Shown here: positions 25,728-35,083 of the stretch, in pieces | Numbering within the stretch: the stretch's first letter is position 1 | Layout: each line of letters opens with the position of its first letter | NCBI GenBank assembly: GCA_029248265.1 | Contig: JAQWJQ010000217.1 | Span: 1-53,006 of the forward strand | Origin: Planctomycetota bacterium | Lineage (GTDB): Bacteria; Planctomycetota; UBA1135; GCA-002686595 | Direction: 5' to 3' | DNA: 53,006 bases | Program-made: the position numbers and the translations under genes | The notes under the pieces: model-generated | The model's input: the letters and a program-made list of their open reading frames with translations, nothing else | Databases searched by the model: none | Told to the model about the DNA's origin: nothing

Positions 25728-26953
25728 GGTGCCCCCGGCCCCTCTTGCCACTGACCAAAGTGGTCCGCGCCATCTTCCGTGATGTAGCAGATGTCCTCGA
25801 TCCTGAGTCCGAAGCGACCGGGTTGGTAGATCCCCGGCTCGTTGGTGAAGCACATGCCCGGCTCCATGGGCACATCGGAGCCGCCGTCGAGGTAAGGGGG
25901 CTCGTGGATTTCGATCCCGATGCTGTGCCCGAGGCGGTGCGCGAGGTGGGCGTAACCGCCGTCGAAGCCCGCCTTGGCGAGGGCCACCCGGGCGGCCGTG
26001 TCGGCGTCCCCGGTCCGGGCGCCAGGTCGCATGACCTCGTAGCCGGCGAGCTGTGCGGCGCGGACCGCGTCCCAGACGCGCTGGACCTCATCGGAGGGCG
26101 CGGCCCCAACGGTCCAGGTGCGCGTGGTGTCGCTGCAATAGCCGTGGAGGCGTCCCCCCGTATCGAGGAGCATCACCGTCCCGACTTCGAGTTCGCGGTC
26201 CACCTCGTCGCCGTGGGGGAAGGCGCCGGAGGGGCCGGCCAGGGACAGATCCCAGGTGCCGCTCAGCCCGAGTTCCTGCTGGGCGAAGTGCGCCAGTGCA
26301 CCGACCTCGGAGGAGCGCATGCCAGGCTCCGTCACCGCATACACCGCCCGGATGGCGTCCTGGGTCCGCTCCTGGGCGGACCGGAGGATCTCGAGCTCGC
26401 GTTCGGTCTTGGACCCGCGAAGGGCCCGAGCGGCGGCGGCGCCGTCCTCGATCGCCACGCCCAGGGCCGCGCCGGTGGGGAGGGTGAAGCGAGAGCGGAC
26501 ATCCGGGTCGGCGATCACTCGTTGCGCGCCGCGGCTTCGGAGGGCATCGGCGAGGACCTTGGCTGAGTCCTGGTGCTCGTCCCACGGGAGGACCTCGCGG
26601 CCGAGCTCCGGGCCGCCGCTGGCGCGCTCGCACAGCGTGGAGATCCGGCTGGCTTCGAACGCGGGGGTGACCCAGACGAAGGAGCCGTCGGCCATGGCGG
26701 CGGCCGCCACCAGCCGCTCGCTCCGCCCGAGCGCCACTCCTGTGAGGTGCTCGAGGGTGCCGCCGGGCTCGATCAGCATGGCGTCGACCCCCTCGGAGGA
26801 GAGGATCTCAGCCAGCCGCACCCGAAAGGCGGCCCTCTCTTCAGGGCCCAGCGCGGCGGGCGGCGCGGCGTAGGAGGAAAGCGTTTCCCGGATCTGGCGG
26901 GACCGGGGGTCATCTCCGGTCGGGACGGGGGTCTTGGAGGGGAGGATCGGCAT
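25724..26953 (-). CDS. M24 family metallopeptidase (Xaa-Pro aminopeptidase type)
   Basis: This 409-aa enzyme has a creatinase-like N-terminal domain (about 40-180) and the pita-bread M24 domain. The five metal ligands can be placed: LLDTGG (Asp), CSDTTRT (Asp), HRLGHSIGIEIHEPP (His), NEPGIY (Glu) and RIEDICY (Glu). It should cleave an N-terminal residue before proline, or a related di- or tripeptide, in the cytoplasm. It leads the coupled operon that continues with the Nat-type exporter, suggesting a peptide link. TATCCT lies 7 nt upstream of the ATG. Confidence 0.92.
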   Translation of the reverse strand: MPILPSKTPVPTGDDPRSRQIRETLSSYAAPPAALGPEERAAFRVRLAEILSSEGVDAMLIEPGGTLEHLTGVALGRSERLVAAAAMADGSFVWVTPAFEASRISTLCERASGGPELGREVLPWDEHQDSAKVLADALRSRGAQRVIADPDVRSRFTLPTGAALGVAIEDGAAAARALRGSKTERELEILRSAQERTQDAIRAVYAVTEPGMRSSEVGALAHFAQQELGLSGTWDLSLAGPSGAFPHGDEVDRELEVGTVMLLDTGGRLHGYCSDTTRTWTVGAAPSDEVQRVWDAVRAAQLAGYEVMRPGARTGDADTAARVALAKAGFDGGYAHLAHRLGHSIGIEIHEPPYLDGGSDVPMEPGMCFTNEPGIYQPGRFGLRIEDICYITEDGADHFGQWQEGPGAP

Positions 26954-27257
26954 GGGAGTGAGGATAGACGAGACGCGGGCGATCTCGTACAGCCTTCCGG
27001 AGCCTCCAGAGTGAGGCCGGTCTGTGTCTGCCGCCGGCGCCGCGACCTCTTCTGCGCGTCGAGGTCGTCCGGATTTTGGACGGGGACTGTCCCGGCCTCG
27101 GATCCTGCTGCGGGTATCTCCTGTCTCGCTTCACTCCGGCGTGGCTGGACTCCGATCAGTTGCCGAAGTGGAACCCTTCAGCAGCAATCAGGACGCCGCG
27201 CCGAGGTCTGGGCATGGCCTTGGCCTGGAGCGCCGGAGCGGTGGCCGACAGGGCGGT
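26954..27257. other. Divergent intergenic region
   Basis: This 304-bp region separates the peptidase operon from the signal peptidase. Apart from the TATCCT box of the peptidase gene I see no strong element. The signal peptidase frame is open through it, but the translation has no domain. Confidence 0.4.
26961..26966 (-). promoter_or_regulatory. Putative -10 box (TATCCT) for a leaderless M24/ABC operon mRNA
   Basis: On the minus strand TATCCT is followed by CACTCCC (7 nt) and ATG. No -35 hexamer is obvious upstream. Confidence 0.45.
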
Positions 27258-27878
27258 GTGACCCCTGCTCATCCGGGGCGGAGGAGCAGCCTCTTCGCTC
27301 CGCGCCCTGGTTCCTCCGGACAGCTCAGAGGCGGGAGGGCGTTCCCCGCGCTGCCGGCGCGCCGGCGCACGAGCGTCGTCAGCCTCGCCGCCGGGGTCGC
27401 CGCGAAGGCCTCCTTCATGCTCCTGCTCGCCTGGGCGCTCTGCTTCAACTTCAGCGAGGTCCGGGGGAGCTCGATGATGCCTGGCATCCAGGACCGAGAT
27501 CGGATCCTGGTGGACCACGTCTCGTACATCTTCGCCTCAGTGGACCGGGGCGACGTGGTGGTCATGCGTTACCCGATGGACCCGTCCCTCGACTACGTGA
27601 AGCGTGTGGTCGGCCTGCCCGGAGATCACGTCCAGATCTTTGACGGCTACGTTTGGGTCAACGGGGTTCTCGTCGAGGAACCCTATGTCGCGGAGGCCGC
27701 CAACGACCCCTATGCCTTCGTGGACACCGTCGTACAGAGCAACTGTTACTTCGTGCTTGGCGACAACCGGATCCGTAGCTCGGACAGCCGGGAGTTTGGG
27801 CAGGTGCCGCACGAGTACCTGCGCGGCAAGGTCCGCATGCGCCTCTGGCCGCCCATGCGTGCTGGCGTGATCCACTGA
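27258..27878 (+). CDS. lepB: Signal peptidase I
   Basis: This protein, about 206 aa, cleaves signal peptides at the outer face of the membrane. One membrane span (AAKASFMLLLAWALCFNF) precedes the catalytic serine motif SSMMPG. The general-base lysine sits in DYVKRVVGLPGD, and GDNRIRSSDSREFG is the conserved box E. The start is uncertain: GTG 27258 gives a 35-residue basic N-terminus before the span, ATG 27417 would cut into the span, and GTG 27024 adds a Ser/Arg-rich stretch without homology. It is short compared with many enzymes and has only one clear span. Confidence 0.85.
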   Translation: MTPAHPGRRSSLFAPRPGSSGQLRGGRAFPALPARRRTSVVSLAAGVAAKASFMLLLAWALCFNFSEVRGSSMMPGIQDRDRILVDHVSYIFASVDRGDVVVMRYPMDPSLDYVKRVVGLPGDHVQIFDGYVWVNGVLVEEPYVAEAANDPYAFVDTVVQSNCYFVLGDNRIRSSDSREFGQVPHEYLRGKVRMRLWPPMRAGVIH

Positions 27879-27965
27879 GGGCGTCCCTTGGCGGGCCGGG
27901 CCCAGAGCAGGGACGATCCGTCGGACTGCAGGGAGCCCGGGGGTCGTGGCGCGACGGCGCTGTCT

Positions 27966-27971
27966 TAGGAT
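27966..27971 (+). promoter_or_regulatory. Putative -10 box (TAGGAT) for a near-leaderless ALDH mRNA
   Basis: TAGGAT is 9 nt before ATG 27981. A start of transcription about 7 nt downstream would leave a leader of only a couple of bases. Confidence 0.4.
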
Positions 27972-27980
27972 GTGCTCACC

Positions 27981-29369
27981 ATGAGCACGACCGTGTACCC
28001 CAAGACGAGCATCGCGGACCTGGACCCGGCCACCGGCGACCTGATCGCAGAGATCCCCTGCGCGACGGCCGAGGAGGTGGCCGCAGCGGTGGCGCGGGCA
28101 AGCGCCGCCCAGCCAGCCTGGGCCTCCCTGGGGGTCGAGGCGCGAGCGGAGCGCCTCGCGCGCTTCGGGGAGCGACTCGCGGCTGAGGCGGAACCCCTCG
28201 GCGCCCTGGTGACGCAGGAGATGGGCAAGACGCTCCGCTCGGCGGTGGGTGAGGTCAAGGGCTACGCTGCGGGCGTCGAGGCCGAAGCCAAGGAGGTCGT
28301 CGAGGCGCTCGCGCCCATCACTTATGGCGACGGCGCCAAGAACGTCTCCACGGTGCATGAGCCCGTGGGGGTGGTCGCGGCCGTCACCCCGTGGAACTTC
28401 CCCGTGGGGATGCCGCTGTCGATCATCACCCCGGCGTTGGTGGCCGGGAACAGCGTGGTGTTCAAGCCAAGTGAGCACACCCCGCTGACCGGCGCCCGCC
28501 TCGCGGAGTTGCTCCAAGCGGAGCTCCCGGAAGGGGTGCTCGAGCTGGTCCAAGGGGACGGTACCACCGGGGCCGCGCTGGTGGACGCCGACGTGCAGAT
28601 GGTCGGCTTCGTGGGGAGCAGGGCCACCGGGCAGCGGATCATGAACGCGGCCGCTGGCTCCCTGAAGCGATTGGTCCTCGAGCTGGGGGGCAAGGACCCG
28701 CTGGTGGTCTTCGAGGATGCGGACCTCGGGGCGGCGGCCCGCTGCGCGGTCGAGCACTCCCTCCGGAACACCGGCCAGGTCTGTTGCTCGATCGAGAGGG
28801 TCTACGTCGCGGAGGCGATCGCAGAGCAGTTCGAGGCTGAGGTCGTCGAGCTCGCGAGCAAGTGGGCTCACGGTGACGGACGAGGGGCAGACGTCAAGAT
28901 GGGGCCGTTGGTGAGCGAGGAGCAGCGCGCCAAGGTGGCCGCCCAGGTCTGCACCGCCGTCGAGGAGGGGGCGACCCTGAGGATCGGTGGCGTCCAGCCC
29001 GAGGGCGCCGGGTGGTTCTATCCCGCCACCGTCCTGACCGGTGTGGAGCAGGCCCACCGGATCACGCATGAGGAGACCTTTGGGCCCGTTGTGGCCGTGA
29101 CCCGCTTCGACGGCTCGGAGGAGGAGGGGATCCGCCTCGCAAACGACACGGTCTACGGTCTCGGGGCCAACGTCTGGACCTCCGACATGGACCGTGCGAG
29201 CCGCGTCGCGGCGCGCTTGAGGGCCGGGCAGGTCGGGGTGAACCGCTACCTGGGTGGGGCCTCGGGCTCGCCCTGGGTCGGGGCCCGGCAGTCCGGCTTC
29301 GGTCACCTCGGCGGGCCGGACGGGCACCGTCAATTCACGGTCCCCAAGACCATCTCCTTCGGCCGCTAG
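27981..29369 (+). CDS. NAD(P)-dependent aldehyde dehydrogenase (succinate-semialdehyde dehydrogenase-like)
   Basis: This 462-aa enzyme oxidises an aldehyde to the acid. The cofactor-binding TPWNFP, the catalytic glutamate in LELGGKDP, the nucleophilic cysteine in NTGQVCCSIERVYV and the EETFGPVV motif are all present. Length and motif style fit the GabD/YneI-like branch, but the substrate is not determined. A GTG nine bases upstream is possible; ATG 27981 is preferred. It is transcribed alone and converges on the M1 peptidase gene. Confidence 0.92.
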   Translation: MSTTVYPKTSIADLDPATGDLIAEIPCATAEEVAAAVARASAAQPAWASLGVEARAERLARFGERLAAEAEPLGALVTQEMGKTLRSAVGEVKGYAAGVEAEAKEVVEALAPITYGDGAKNVSTVHEPVGVVAAVTPWNFPVGMPLSIITPALVAGNSVVFKPSEHTPLTGARLAELLQAELPEGVLELVQGDGTTGAALVDADVQMVGFVGSRATGQRIMNAAAGSLKRLVLELGGKDPLVVFEDADLGAAARCAVEHSLRNTGQVCCSIERVYVAEAIAEQFEAEVVELASKWAHGDGRGADVKMGPLVSEEQRAKVAAQVCTAVEEGATLRIGGVQPEGAGWFYPATVLTGVEQAHRITHEETFGPVVAVTRFDGSEEEGIRLANDTVYGLGANVWTSDMDRASRVAARLRAGQVGVNRYLGGASGSPWVGARQSGFGHLGGPDGHRQFTVPKTISFGR

Positions 29370-29625
29370 GCGCCTCCGAATCCCGGTCGCCCCTCGGACG
29401 CCAGACGACCACCTGCGGTCACGAGGCCCCGCATGGCCGAGCGGTGGGCGGGCCCCCCGCCCGGGCATCGGTCGAGAGGCTGGCCCGGCGTCGCTCGAGG
29501 TGAGGTGTGGCGCTGGTCAGGTCGCCAGCGTCCAGCGTCCACCCGCTCGCGTCCATCCGAGCGGGCCCCGAAGTCCGCCGTGGCCGTCACGGGGTGCTCT
29601 TGGGCCTGGGGCCCTGCCGCAGGGA
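29370..29625. other. Convergent intergenic region
   Basis: This 256-bp region separates the converging ALDH and M1 genes. A short CCCTG/CAGGG stem lies near 29610-29622 just past the M1 stop, but it lacks a T run. No gene is supported. Confidence 0.35.
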
Positions 29626-32028
29626 TCAGCCTTCCTCGTCTCCGCCGGCGTCCGGGTCTCCAGCCTCCTCTCCGCCAGGGGACCGACGCTTCAGCTTCTG
29701 CGCCTCCTTCCGGGCGTCCCGCATCGGGTTGGGACCGCTGCCGCGCTTGCTCTGCGGCTTGAGCCGGAAGGTCCGCTCTGCCATCTCGGGCGGCCACACG
29801 TTGTCGGAGAGGTCCGCGTCAGCGGTCTCTCGGTTCGGGTCCAGCAAGACCCGCGTGAGGACCTTCTCGCTGATGATGAGCTTGGAGATCGACGGGCTGT
29901 TGTTTCGCCAGACCTCCGCAGGGATCCGGAGGGATTCGACGCTCCCGTCCTCGAACTCGAGGTCGAGGAGGACGGGCATCACGAGGCCGCCCTCGTTGCC
30001 CACCTCGACCACAAAGAAGTTGAGGCCAGCCTTGAGCAGCTCCTGGTCCGCTGGCTTCCGGGATTCGAGCAACTTCTCGTACTTGCGGACGTCTGCCGGC
30101 GTCACGTCGAGCTCGTCGAAGGTGTTGTAGAAGTCGACGAGCTCCGGGAAGGCCTCGACGTACTGCGGCAGGTCTCGGTTCCTCGAGGCAGAGAGCGTCG
30201 TGGGCTCGGCGTCGCGCTTCGCGCGGCGGCGGGCCTTCTCGACCTCCGGGTCCTGGGTGTCGATGCGGTAGTGGGTGACGCCGGTCAGGGCGAGGTCCGT
30301 GTGGTCGGTCGAGTAGAACCAGCCCCGCCAGAACCAGTCGAGGTCCACGCCGCTGGCGTCTTCGAGCGTCCGGAAGAGGTCGGCGGGCTCAGGGCGCTTG
30401 AACATCCAGCGTCGCGAGTACTCCTTGAAGGCGAAGTCAAAGAGCTCCCTGCCCACCACGGTCTCTCGGAGGACGTTGAGCGCGGTGGCGGGCTTGCCGT
30501 ACGCGTTGTTGCCGAACTGAAGGATGCTCTCCGAGTTCGTCATGATGGGGACCTGCGCGGCGCTGGTCATGTAGCCGGTCATCTTGCCCGGCTCTCCCCG
30601 GCGGGACGGGTAGCTGTCCTCCCACTCGGACTCCGCGAGGAATTGCACGTAGGTGTTCAGGCCCTCGTCCATCCAGGTCCACTGGCGCTCGTCCGAGTTG
30701 ACGATCATCGGGAACCAGTTGTGTCCCACCTCGTGGATGATCACGGAGATGAGCCCGTACTTCGACCGGGCCGTATAGGTCCCGTCTTCTGCTGGTCGCG
30801 GCCCGTTGAAGCAGAGCATCGGGTACTCCATCCCGCCGATCGGGCCGTTGACTGAGATCGCGACGGGGTAGGGGTAAGGGAAGGTGTACTTGCCGTAGAC
30901 GTCCAGGGTGTGGATGACGGAGTGCGTCGAGTAGGGCTCCCACAGCTCGTGCCCCTCCTTGGGCCAGAAGGACATGGCCCAGACCGGATCTCCGCCCTCG
31001 ATCTCGTGGAGCTTCGCGTCCCAGATGAACTTGCGCGAGGAGGCCCACGCGAAGTCGCGGACGTTCTCCGCCGCGAAGGTCCAGGTCTTCTTCCCGGTGG
31101 GGGCGGTGCCCTCGTTGGCCTCGGCCTCCTCGCGTGTGACGATGAGGACCGGCGTCTCCGACGTCTCCGCCAGGGCGAGGCGCTCTTGCCAGAGCGGGAG
31201 CAGCACGTCGCCGGGGTTCTGGAGGACGCCGGTGGAGGCGACCACGTGGTCGTCGGGGACGGTGATGCTGACGAGGTAGTCGCCGAACTCGAGGGTGAAC
31301 TCACCGCGGCCGAGGAACTCCTTGTTCTGCCAGCCCATGTAATCGGTGTAGGCGCAGAGGCGCGGGAACCAATGGGCGATCTCGTAGAGGTAGTTCTGGT
31401 CCTCCTCGAAGAACTCGTAGCCAGAGCGCCCGCCGAACTTCCGCTGGTCGTTGATGGCGTAAGACCATTCGAGAGAGAACTCGAAGGTCTCGCCGCTCTT
31501 CAGCGCCTCTGGGAGGTCCACTCTCATGGTCGTGTCCACGAGCGCGAACTTGAGCGGGGCTCCGTCGCCATCCACCAGGTTCGTGATCTCAGCGCCGCCC
31601 TCGAAGGTCTCCCGCTCGATGAGGGCGCGTGTGGCCTCAAAGGTCATGCCCGCGTCGAGGTTCGGGGCGAGGGTCGTGGCGACCGCGTGGGAGTCCGGGG
31701 CGAAGTAGTTCGGCTCCACCTGCAGCCAGAGGTACCTCAGCGCGTCGGGAGAGTTGTTGTGGTAGATGATCCGCTCGCTGCCGCGGAGCGCCTGCTGCTC
31801 ATCGTCCAGCTCCACTTCGATCTCGTAGTCGACCGTCTGCTGCCAGTACTCGTGCCCCGGGGCCCCGGAGGCCGTCCGGTAGCTGGACGGCGAGGGCCAC
31901 TCCTCGCGTAGCTGAGCGAAGCGATCCTCTCGGTCGTCGCCGCCAGCGCTCAGGCCGATGCCGATCGCGAGGGGGACGGAGAAGACAACGGCGAGAGCGG
32001 CCCGGAGGGGAAGAGCTGTGGGGTTCAT
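29626..32028 (-). CDS. Exported M1-family metallopeptidase
   Basis: This 800-aa protein has a signal peptide (positively charged start, then AALAVVFSVPLAIGIGLSA) and a gluzincin domain with zinc motif HEVGHNW and third ligand in DEGLNTYV. The N-terminal beta domain begins around YWQQTVDYEIEVEL. It is closest in appearance to the non-canonical M1 proteins of Planctomycetota and Bacteroidota. It lacks a clear GxMEN motif, but has GGMEYP at the corresponding place. The last 40 residues are Lys/Arg then Gly/Asp/Glu-rich. ATG 32028 gives the signal peptide; the frame to 32130 is rejected. Confidence 0.9.
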   Translation of the reverse strand: MNPTALPLRAALAVVFSVPLAIGIGLSAGGDDREDRFAQLREEWPSPSSYRTASGAPGHEYWQQTVDYEIEVELDDEQQALRGSERIIYHNNSPDALRYLWLQVEPNYFAPDSHAVATTLAPNLDAGMTFEATRALIERETFEGGAEITNLVDGDGAPLKFALVDTTMRVDLPEALKSGETFEFSLEWSYAINDQRKFGGRSGYEFFEEDQNYLYEIAHWFPRLCAYTDYMGWQNKEFLGRGEFTLEFGDYLVSITVPDDHVVASTGVLQNPGDVLLPLWQERLALAETSETPVLIVTREEAEANEGTAPTGKKTWTFAAENVRDFAWASSRKFIWDAKLHEIEGGDPVWAMSFWPKEGHELWEPYSTHSVIHTLDVYGKYTFPYPYPVAISVNGPIGGMEYPMLCFNGPRPAEDGTYTARSKYGLISVIIHEVGHNWFPMIVNSDERQWTWMDEGLNTYVQFLAESEWEDSYPSRRGEPGKMTGYMTSAAQVPIMTNSESILQFGNNAYGKPATALNVLRETVVGRELFDFAFKEYSRRWMFKRPEPADLFRTLEDASGVDLDWFWRGWFYSTDHTDLALTGVTHYRIDTQDPEVEKARRRAKRDAEPTTLSASRNRDLPQYVEAFPELVDFYNTFDELDVTPADVRKYEKLLESRKPADQELLKAGLNFFVVEVGNEGGLVMPVLLDLEFEDGSVESLRIPAEVWRNNSPSISKLIISEKVLTRVLLDPNRETADADLSDNVWPPEMAERTFRLKPQSKRGSGPNPMRDARKEAQKLKRRSPGGEEAGDPDAGGDEEG

Positions 32029-32131
32029 GGGGCGTGGCGTGGGGGAAGCGGTGCGAGGATCTTCACCTTCGAGGGGCTCGCTGTGGTTTTGAATCCGGTC
32101 CGGAATGTGAATTGGCGGCGTTGCTAGCATG

Positions 32132-32176
32132 GAATAAACGCACGGGAGGCGGCGAACATATGTCCGCCGCCTCCCG
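32132..32176 (-). terminator. Rho-independent-type terminator after the RGG-protein operon
   Basis: A perfect 12-bp stem, CGGGAGGCGGCG (32143-32154) with CGCCGCCTCCCG (32165-32176), encloses a 10-nt loop. On the minus strand it is followed by TGCGTTTATT. It lies 22 bp past the stop of the coiled-coil RGG gene and is the clearest terminator in the window. Confidence 0.75.
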
Positions 32177-32198
32177 CGCGCTGCGCTGATCGTCGGCC

Positions 32199-32948
32199 TC
32201 AGCGGCCGCCGCGCCCACGGCCGCCGGTCTCACCGCCGCGTCCGCCGCGTCCGCCCCAGCCGTTGTTGGAGTTGGACTCCTTGTACTGCTCGTACTGGGT
32301 CGGGGAGAGGACTCCCTCGATGGACTGGTTCGTCTCATCGCGGAGTCCGGTCCACATCTCCCGCATGCTGCCCATGTCGAGGCCGGAATCCCGGGCCTCT
32401 CGCATGGTCTCGCGCATCTCGTCGACCTTGTCGCTCTGGGTCTGATAGATGCCGCGCATCGAGTCCAGCTGCGTCTGGTCGAGGCCGAGGTCGGTCTGGA
32501 GCTTTGCGAGGCGGTCCTCGAGCCGCTTGGTCTCTGCGTCGGCGCGGCGTTGCTGCCGCTCTTGCTCCTCTTGCTCCTCGCGCTGCTCGATCACGTTCGC
32601 CACGGCGGACTCCAGGGAGGGGGTCGCGACCGTGGGGGCACCCTCGACCGAGCCGAGCATGTTCCTGACCACGTCTTCGATCTCGCTTCGGTCGAGGGTC
32701 GCTGCGAGCCGGCCTGAGGCCGCGACAGGTGCCAGGTCCTCAGCGCTCTCGATGCGGTCGACTCGCTCGGTGAGTTCCGTGATCGTCGACCCCATGTCCT
32801 CGATCGCGGCGAGGATCTCCACACCACCGGCCGCGCCTTGGGCCGGCTCGGAGCTGGGTGCAGGGGAGAGCAGGACGGTGACTCCAAGGGCGCTGGCGCC
32901 GCCGGCGAGGATGCTGCCGAGGAGAATAAGGGGAGTGCTGTTGGACAT
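32199..32948 (-). CDS. Membrane-anchored coiled-coil protein with RGG tail
   Basis: This 249-aa protein has an N-terminal membrane segment (about 6-28) and a long charged coiled coil with an EQREEQEEQERQQRR stretch. A Spy/LTXXQ-like helical region (LSPTQYEQYKE near residue 217) precedes a C-terminal tail of alternating Arg-Gly-Gly (about 226-249). Only the general resemblance to periplasmic Spy-type chaperones can be offered; the function is unknown. It follows the other RGG-tract gene by 42 bp in the same direction, and the two probably form one transcript ending at the strong hairpin. Confidence 0.75.
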   Translation of the reverse strand: MSNSTPLILLGSILAGGASALGVTVLLSPAPSSEPAQGAAGGVEILAAIEDMGSTITELTERVDRIESAEDLAPVAASGRLAATLDRSEIEDVVRNMLGSVEGAPTVATPSLESAVANVIEQREEQEEQERQQRRADAETKRLEDRLAKLQTDLGLDQTQLDSMRGIYQTQSDKVDEMRETMREARDSGLDMGSMREMWTGLRDETNQSIEGVLSPTQYEQYKESNSNNGWGGRGGRGGETGGRGRGGR

Positions 32949-32990
32949 GGCTGATGAAGGGAAGAGGTGTGGTGTTGTTCGTGTGGTGGA

Positions 32991-34070
32991 TCAGTCGTCG
33001 CTCTCGGCCTTACCGGTGGCGATCTCGACGTTGACTTCGAGCGAGGTCTCGGTGGAGCGGCTCATCTCCATGAGCCCGCGTTGGGTCTCACGCTCCATCT
33101 CCATGTCGACCTGGTAGGACCCTTCGAAACGGAGGGCGACAGGCCGCTCCTCTTCGGTGCTCCAGAGCAGGGTGCCCTCGAACTCGCCGGTGTAGGTGGA
33201 CTCCTGGGGGGCGAGCACGGAGAGGCTGACGAGCTGTCCGCCCCTGCCACCGCGACCGCCGCGTTGGCGGGGCTCCATGGCGCCCTCGACCTCCATCTCG
33301 AGGGAGATCACCGCGCACTCCAGTCCGCCGGCCTCCTCCGTCTCGTCCGTGAGGGTCGCGGTGATGGACCACTCGCCGCCTGCGATGGCGCCGAGGCCAG
33401 TCCGCGGGCTGCCGCCGCGCATGCCGCCGCGGCCGCCGCGGCCGCCGCGCCCTTCGCCGCCGCCTTCGCCGCCGCGCTGGGGGCGATCAATGAGCTTGCC
33501 CTCGAGCGGTGCGCCGAGGGCGATCATCAGCGCCTCGCCCTCGATGTCCCAGGTCGCGCCCGGCTCGACGGCCTCCTCGGGGAGCAGGGTGTCCAGGGGC
33601 AGCGAGAGGCGGTGCCCCTCGAGGCGGCCCTCACCCTCGGGCTCCTCACCGTCGACGATCTCGACCTCGGACTCGTCGTCCTCGCCGGTGATCAGGATGG
33701 TGAGTCCGTCGAAGCTGCTCTCGGCCTCCATCTCCATGGGGCCGTCGCGGCCCTCGCGCTCGGTGCTCGCGCTCACCTCGTCGAAGGAACGCTCGATCTT
33801 GGTGGGGACGCCGTCCTTCACCTCCTTGGCCGTGTCGGTGTAGGAGTAGCTCATGGACGTCGAGCTACCGCCGCCGCCGAAGCCGCGCCCCTCCATGGGC
33901 TCACCGTCGATGTACATCTCCGAACTGAGGGTCTCGTTGGCGGACTCCACCGCGACGGTCACCTCGAAGGTCCGCTCCGTGGCGTAGCGAGTGGCAAGGG
34001 TGGCCTCGACCAGGACACCGGCGGCTGCGAGGGTCACGGCGCCGAGGGCGAAGGTGGGGGTGTTGATCAT
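32991..34070 (-). CDS. Exported protein with internal RGG tracts, unknown function
   Basis: This 359-aa protein has an N-terminal membrane or signal segment (about 8-28). The remainder is acidic and beta-rich, with two Arg/Gly-rich tracts: one around residues 198-222 (RGGEGGGEGRGGRGG...) and one around 267-281. The acidic and RGG segments alternate, which may help folding or self-association. The layout vaguely recalls DUF6263-type lipoproteins (a WDIEGEALMIALG block and a late VALRFEGSYQV block), but I would not name it. It is upstream of the coiled-coil gene and downstream of the two-component system. Confidence 0.72.
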   Translation of the reverse strand: MINTPTFALGAVTLAAAGVLVEATLATRYATERTFEVTVAVESANETLSSEMYIDGEPMEGRGFGGGGSSTSMSYSYTDTAKEVKDGVPTKIERSFDEVSASTEREGRDGPMEMEAESSFDGLTILITGEDDESEVEIVDGEEPEGEGRLEGHRLSLPLDTLLPEEAVEPGATWDIEGEALMIALGAPLEGKLIDRPQRGGEGGGEGRGGRGGRGGMRGGSPRTGLGAIAGGEWSITATLTDETEEAGGLECAVISLEMEVEGAMEPRQRGGRGGRGGQLVSLSVLAPQESTYTGEFEGTLLWSTEEERPVALRFEGSYQVDMEMERETQRGLMEMSRSTETSLEVNVEIATGKAESDD

Positions 34071-34324
34071 GGGGCTGGGCTGGTTTTCCCGGTGCGGGGA
34101 GCGGGGTGCAGTGGGGCGAGGCGCGAGGCCTCCCTGGTCTTCGGTGCATTGGAACCGATTCCGGCCCTCTGAGTTCCGTTGGCGACTGCGTCTGGGGGTC
34201 GTTTGGCGCTGGCAGTCGCGGGGATGTTGCCAGCGGTCGCCTCGTGGTGCGTCCTGGGGCGTGGGCGGGGGATCGCCTGGCTCCGCGCCACTGTTCCAGG
34301 GGCGTAAATGCCCGCGGCGGCGGC
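34071..34324. other. Intergenic region between the response regulator and the RGG operon
   Basis: These 254 bp should carry the promoter of the RGG operon. No TANNNT box lies close to the start at 34070, and no hairpin with a T run is evident. Confidence 0.4.
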
Positions 34325-35083
34325 CTATTCTGAGCGCAGCGTCCGGCGGACGAGGGCCATCCGAGTGCGGCTGACGGGGACGGTGGTGCCTCCTTCGAGC
34401 GTCACCCTTCCTGTGCCCGACGTCGAACTGCTCAGCGCGCGAACGGCCTGCCGGCAGATGATGGCGGAGCGGTGGACTCTCAGGAAGTCCTCGGCGGGGA
34501 GCCGCTTCTCCACGTGTCCCATCGACGCCCTCATCAGCTCGACGCGGCCGCTGGTGCTGTGGACCTTGACGTACTGGTCCGCGGCCTCGACCCAGAGGAT
34601 CTCGTTGAAGGGGAGAATCACCATCTCGCCCTCGCGCTGGATGACGAGGCGCTCCTCACCGCGCTCCTCGAGGAGCCCCTCCAGCCGTGCTTGTCCAGGG
34701 GCTGGACCCTCCTGGTGACGACGCTCTCTCGCCCTCCGGAGGGCCTGAGTGAAGCGTGCGTCGTCGAAGGGCTTGAGGAGGTAGTCCACCGCGTGAAGCT
34801 CGAAGGCCTCCACCGCGTGGTCGTCGTACGCCGTGGCAAAGACCACGAGGGGGCGCGCGTCGGGCGCCAGCGCAGCCACCACGTCGAGGCCGGAACCGGA
34901 CGGCATGCGGATGTCGAGGACCATGAGGTCCGGGGTGAGCTCTCGGGCGAGGCGCAGGGCCTCGTCTCCGTTGTTGCAGGCCCCGACGAGCTCCAGGGTA
35001 GGGTCGTTGGAGATGAGCCTGCGGAGCGAGTCGAGCGCGTGGGGCTCATCGTCTGCGCAGAGCACTCGCATGATCTCGGTCAT
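34325..35083 (-). CDS. LytTR-family response regulator
   Basis: This 252-aa protein has a receiver domain with the acidic pair (DDE near residue 11), phospho-acceptor Asp in LMVLDIRMPSGSG, Thr/Ala in FATAYDDHAVEAF and Lys in DYLLKPFD. The C-terminal LytTR DNA-binding domain (about 150-250) has the ILWVEAADQYVKVH and FLRVHRSAIICRQAV blocks. It is coupled to the histidine kinase gene (ATGA, 35080-35083). Its targets may include the RGG operon immediately downstream, by position only. Confidence 0.93.
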   Translation of the reverse strand: MTEIMRVLCADDEPHALDSLRRLISNDPTLELVGACNNGDEALRLARELTPDLMVLDIRMPSGSGLDVVAALAPDARPLVVFATAYDDHAVEAFELHAVDYLLKPFDDARFTQALRRARERRHQEGPAPGQARLEGLLEERGEERLVIQREGEMVILPFNEILWVEAADQYVKVHSTSGRVELMRASMGHVEKRLPAEDFLRVHRSAIICRQAVRALSSSTSGTGRVTLEGGTTVPVSRTRMALVRRTLRSE

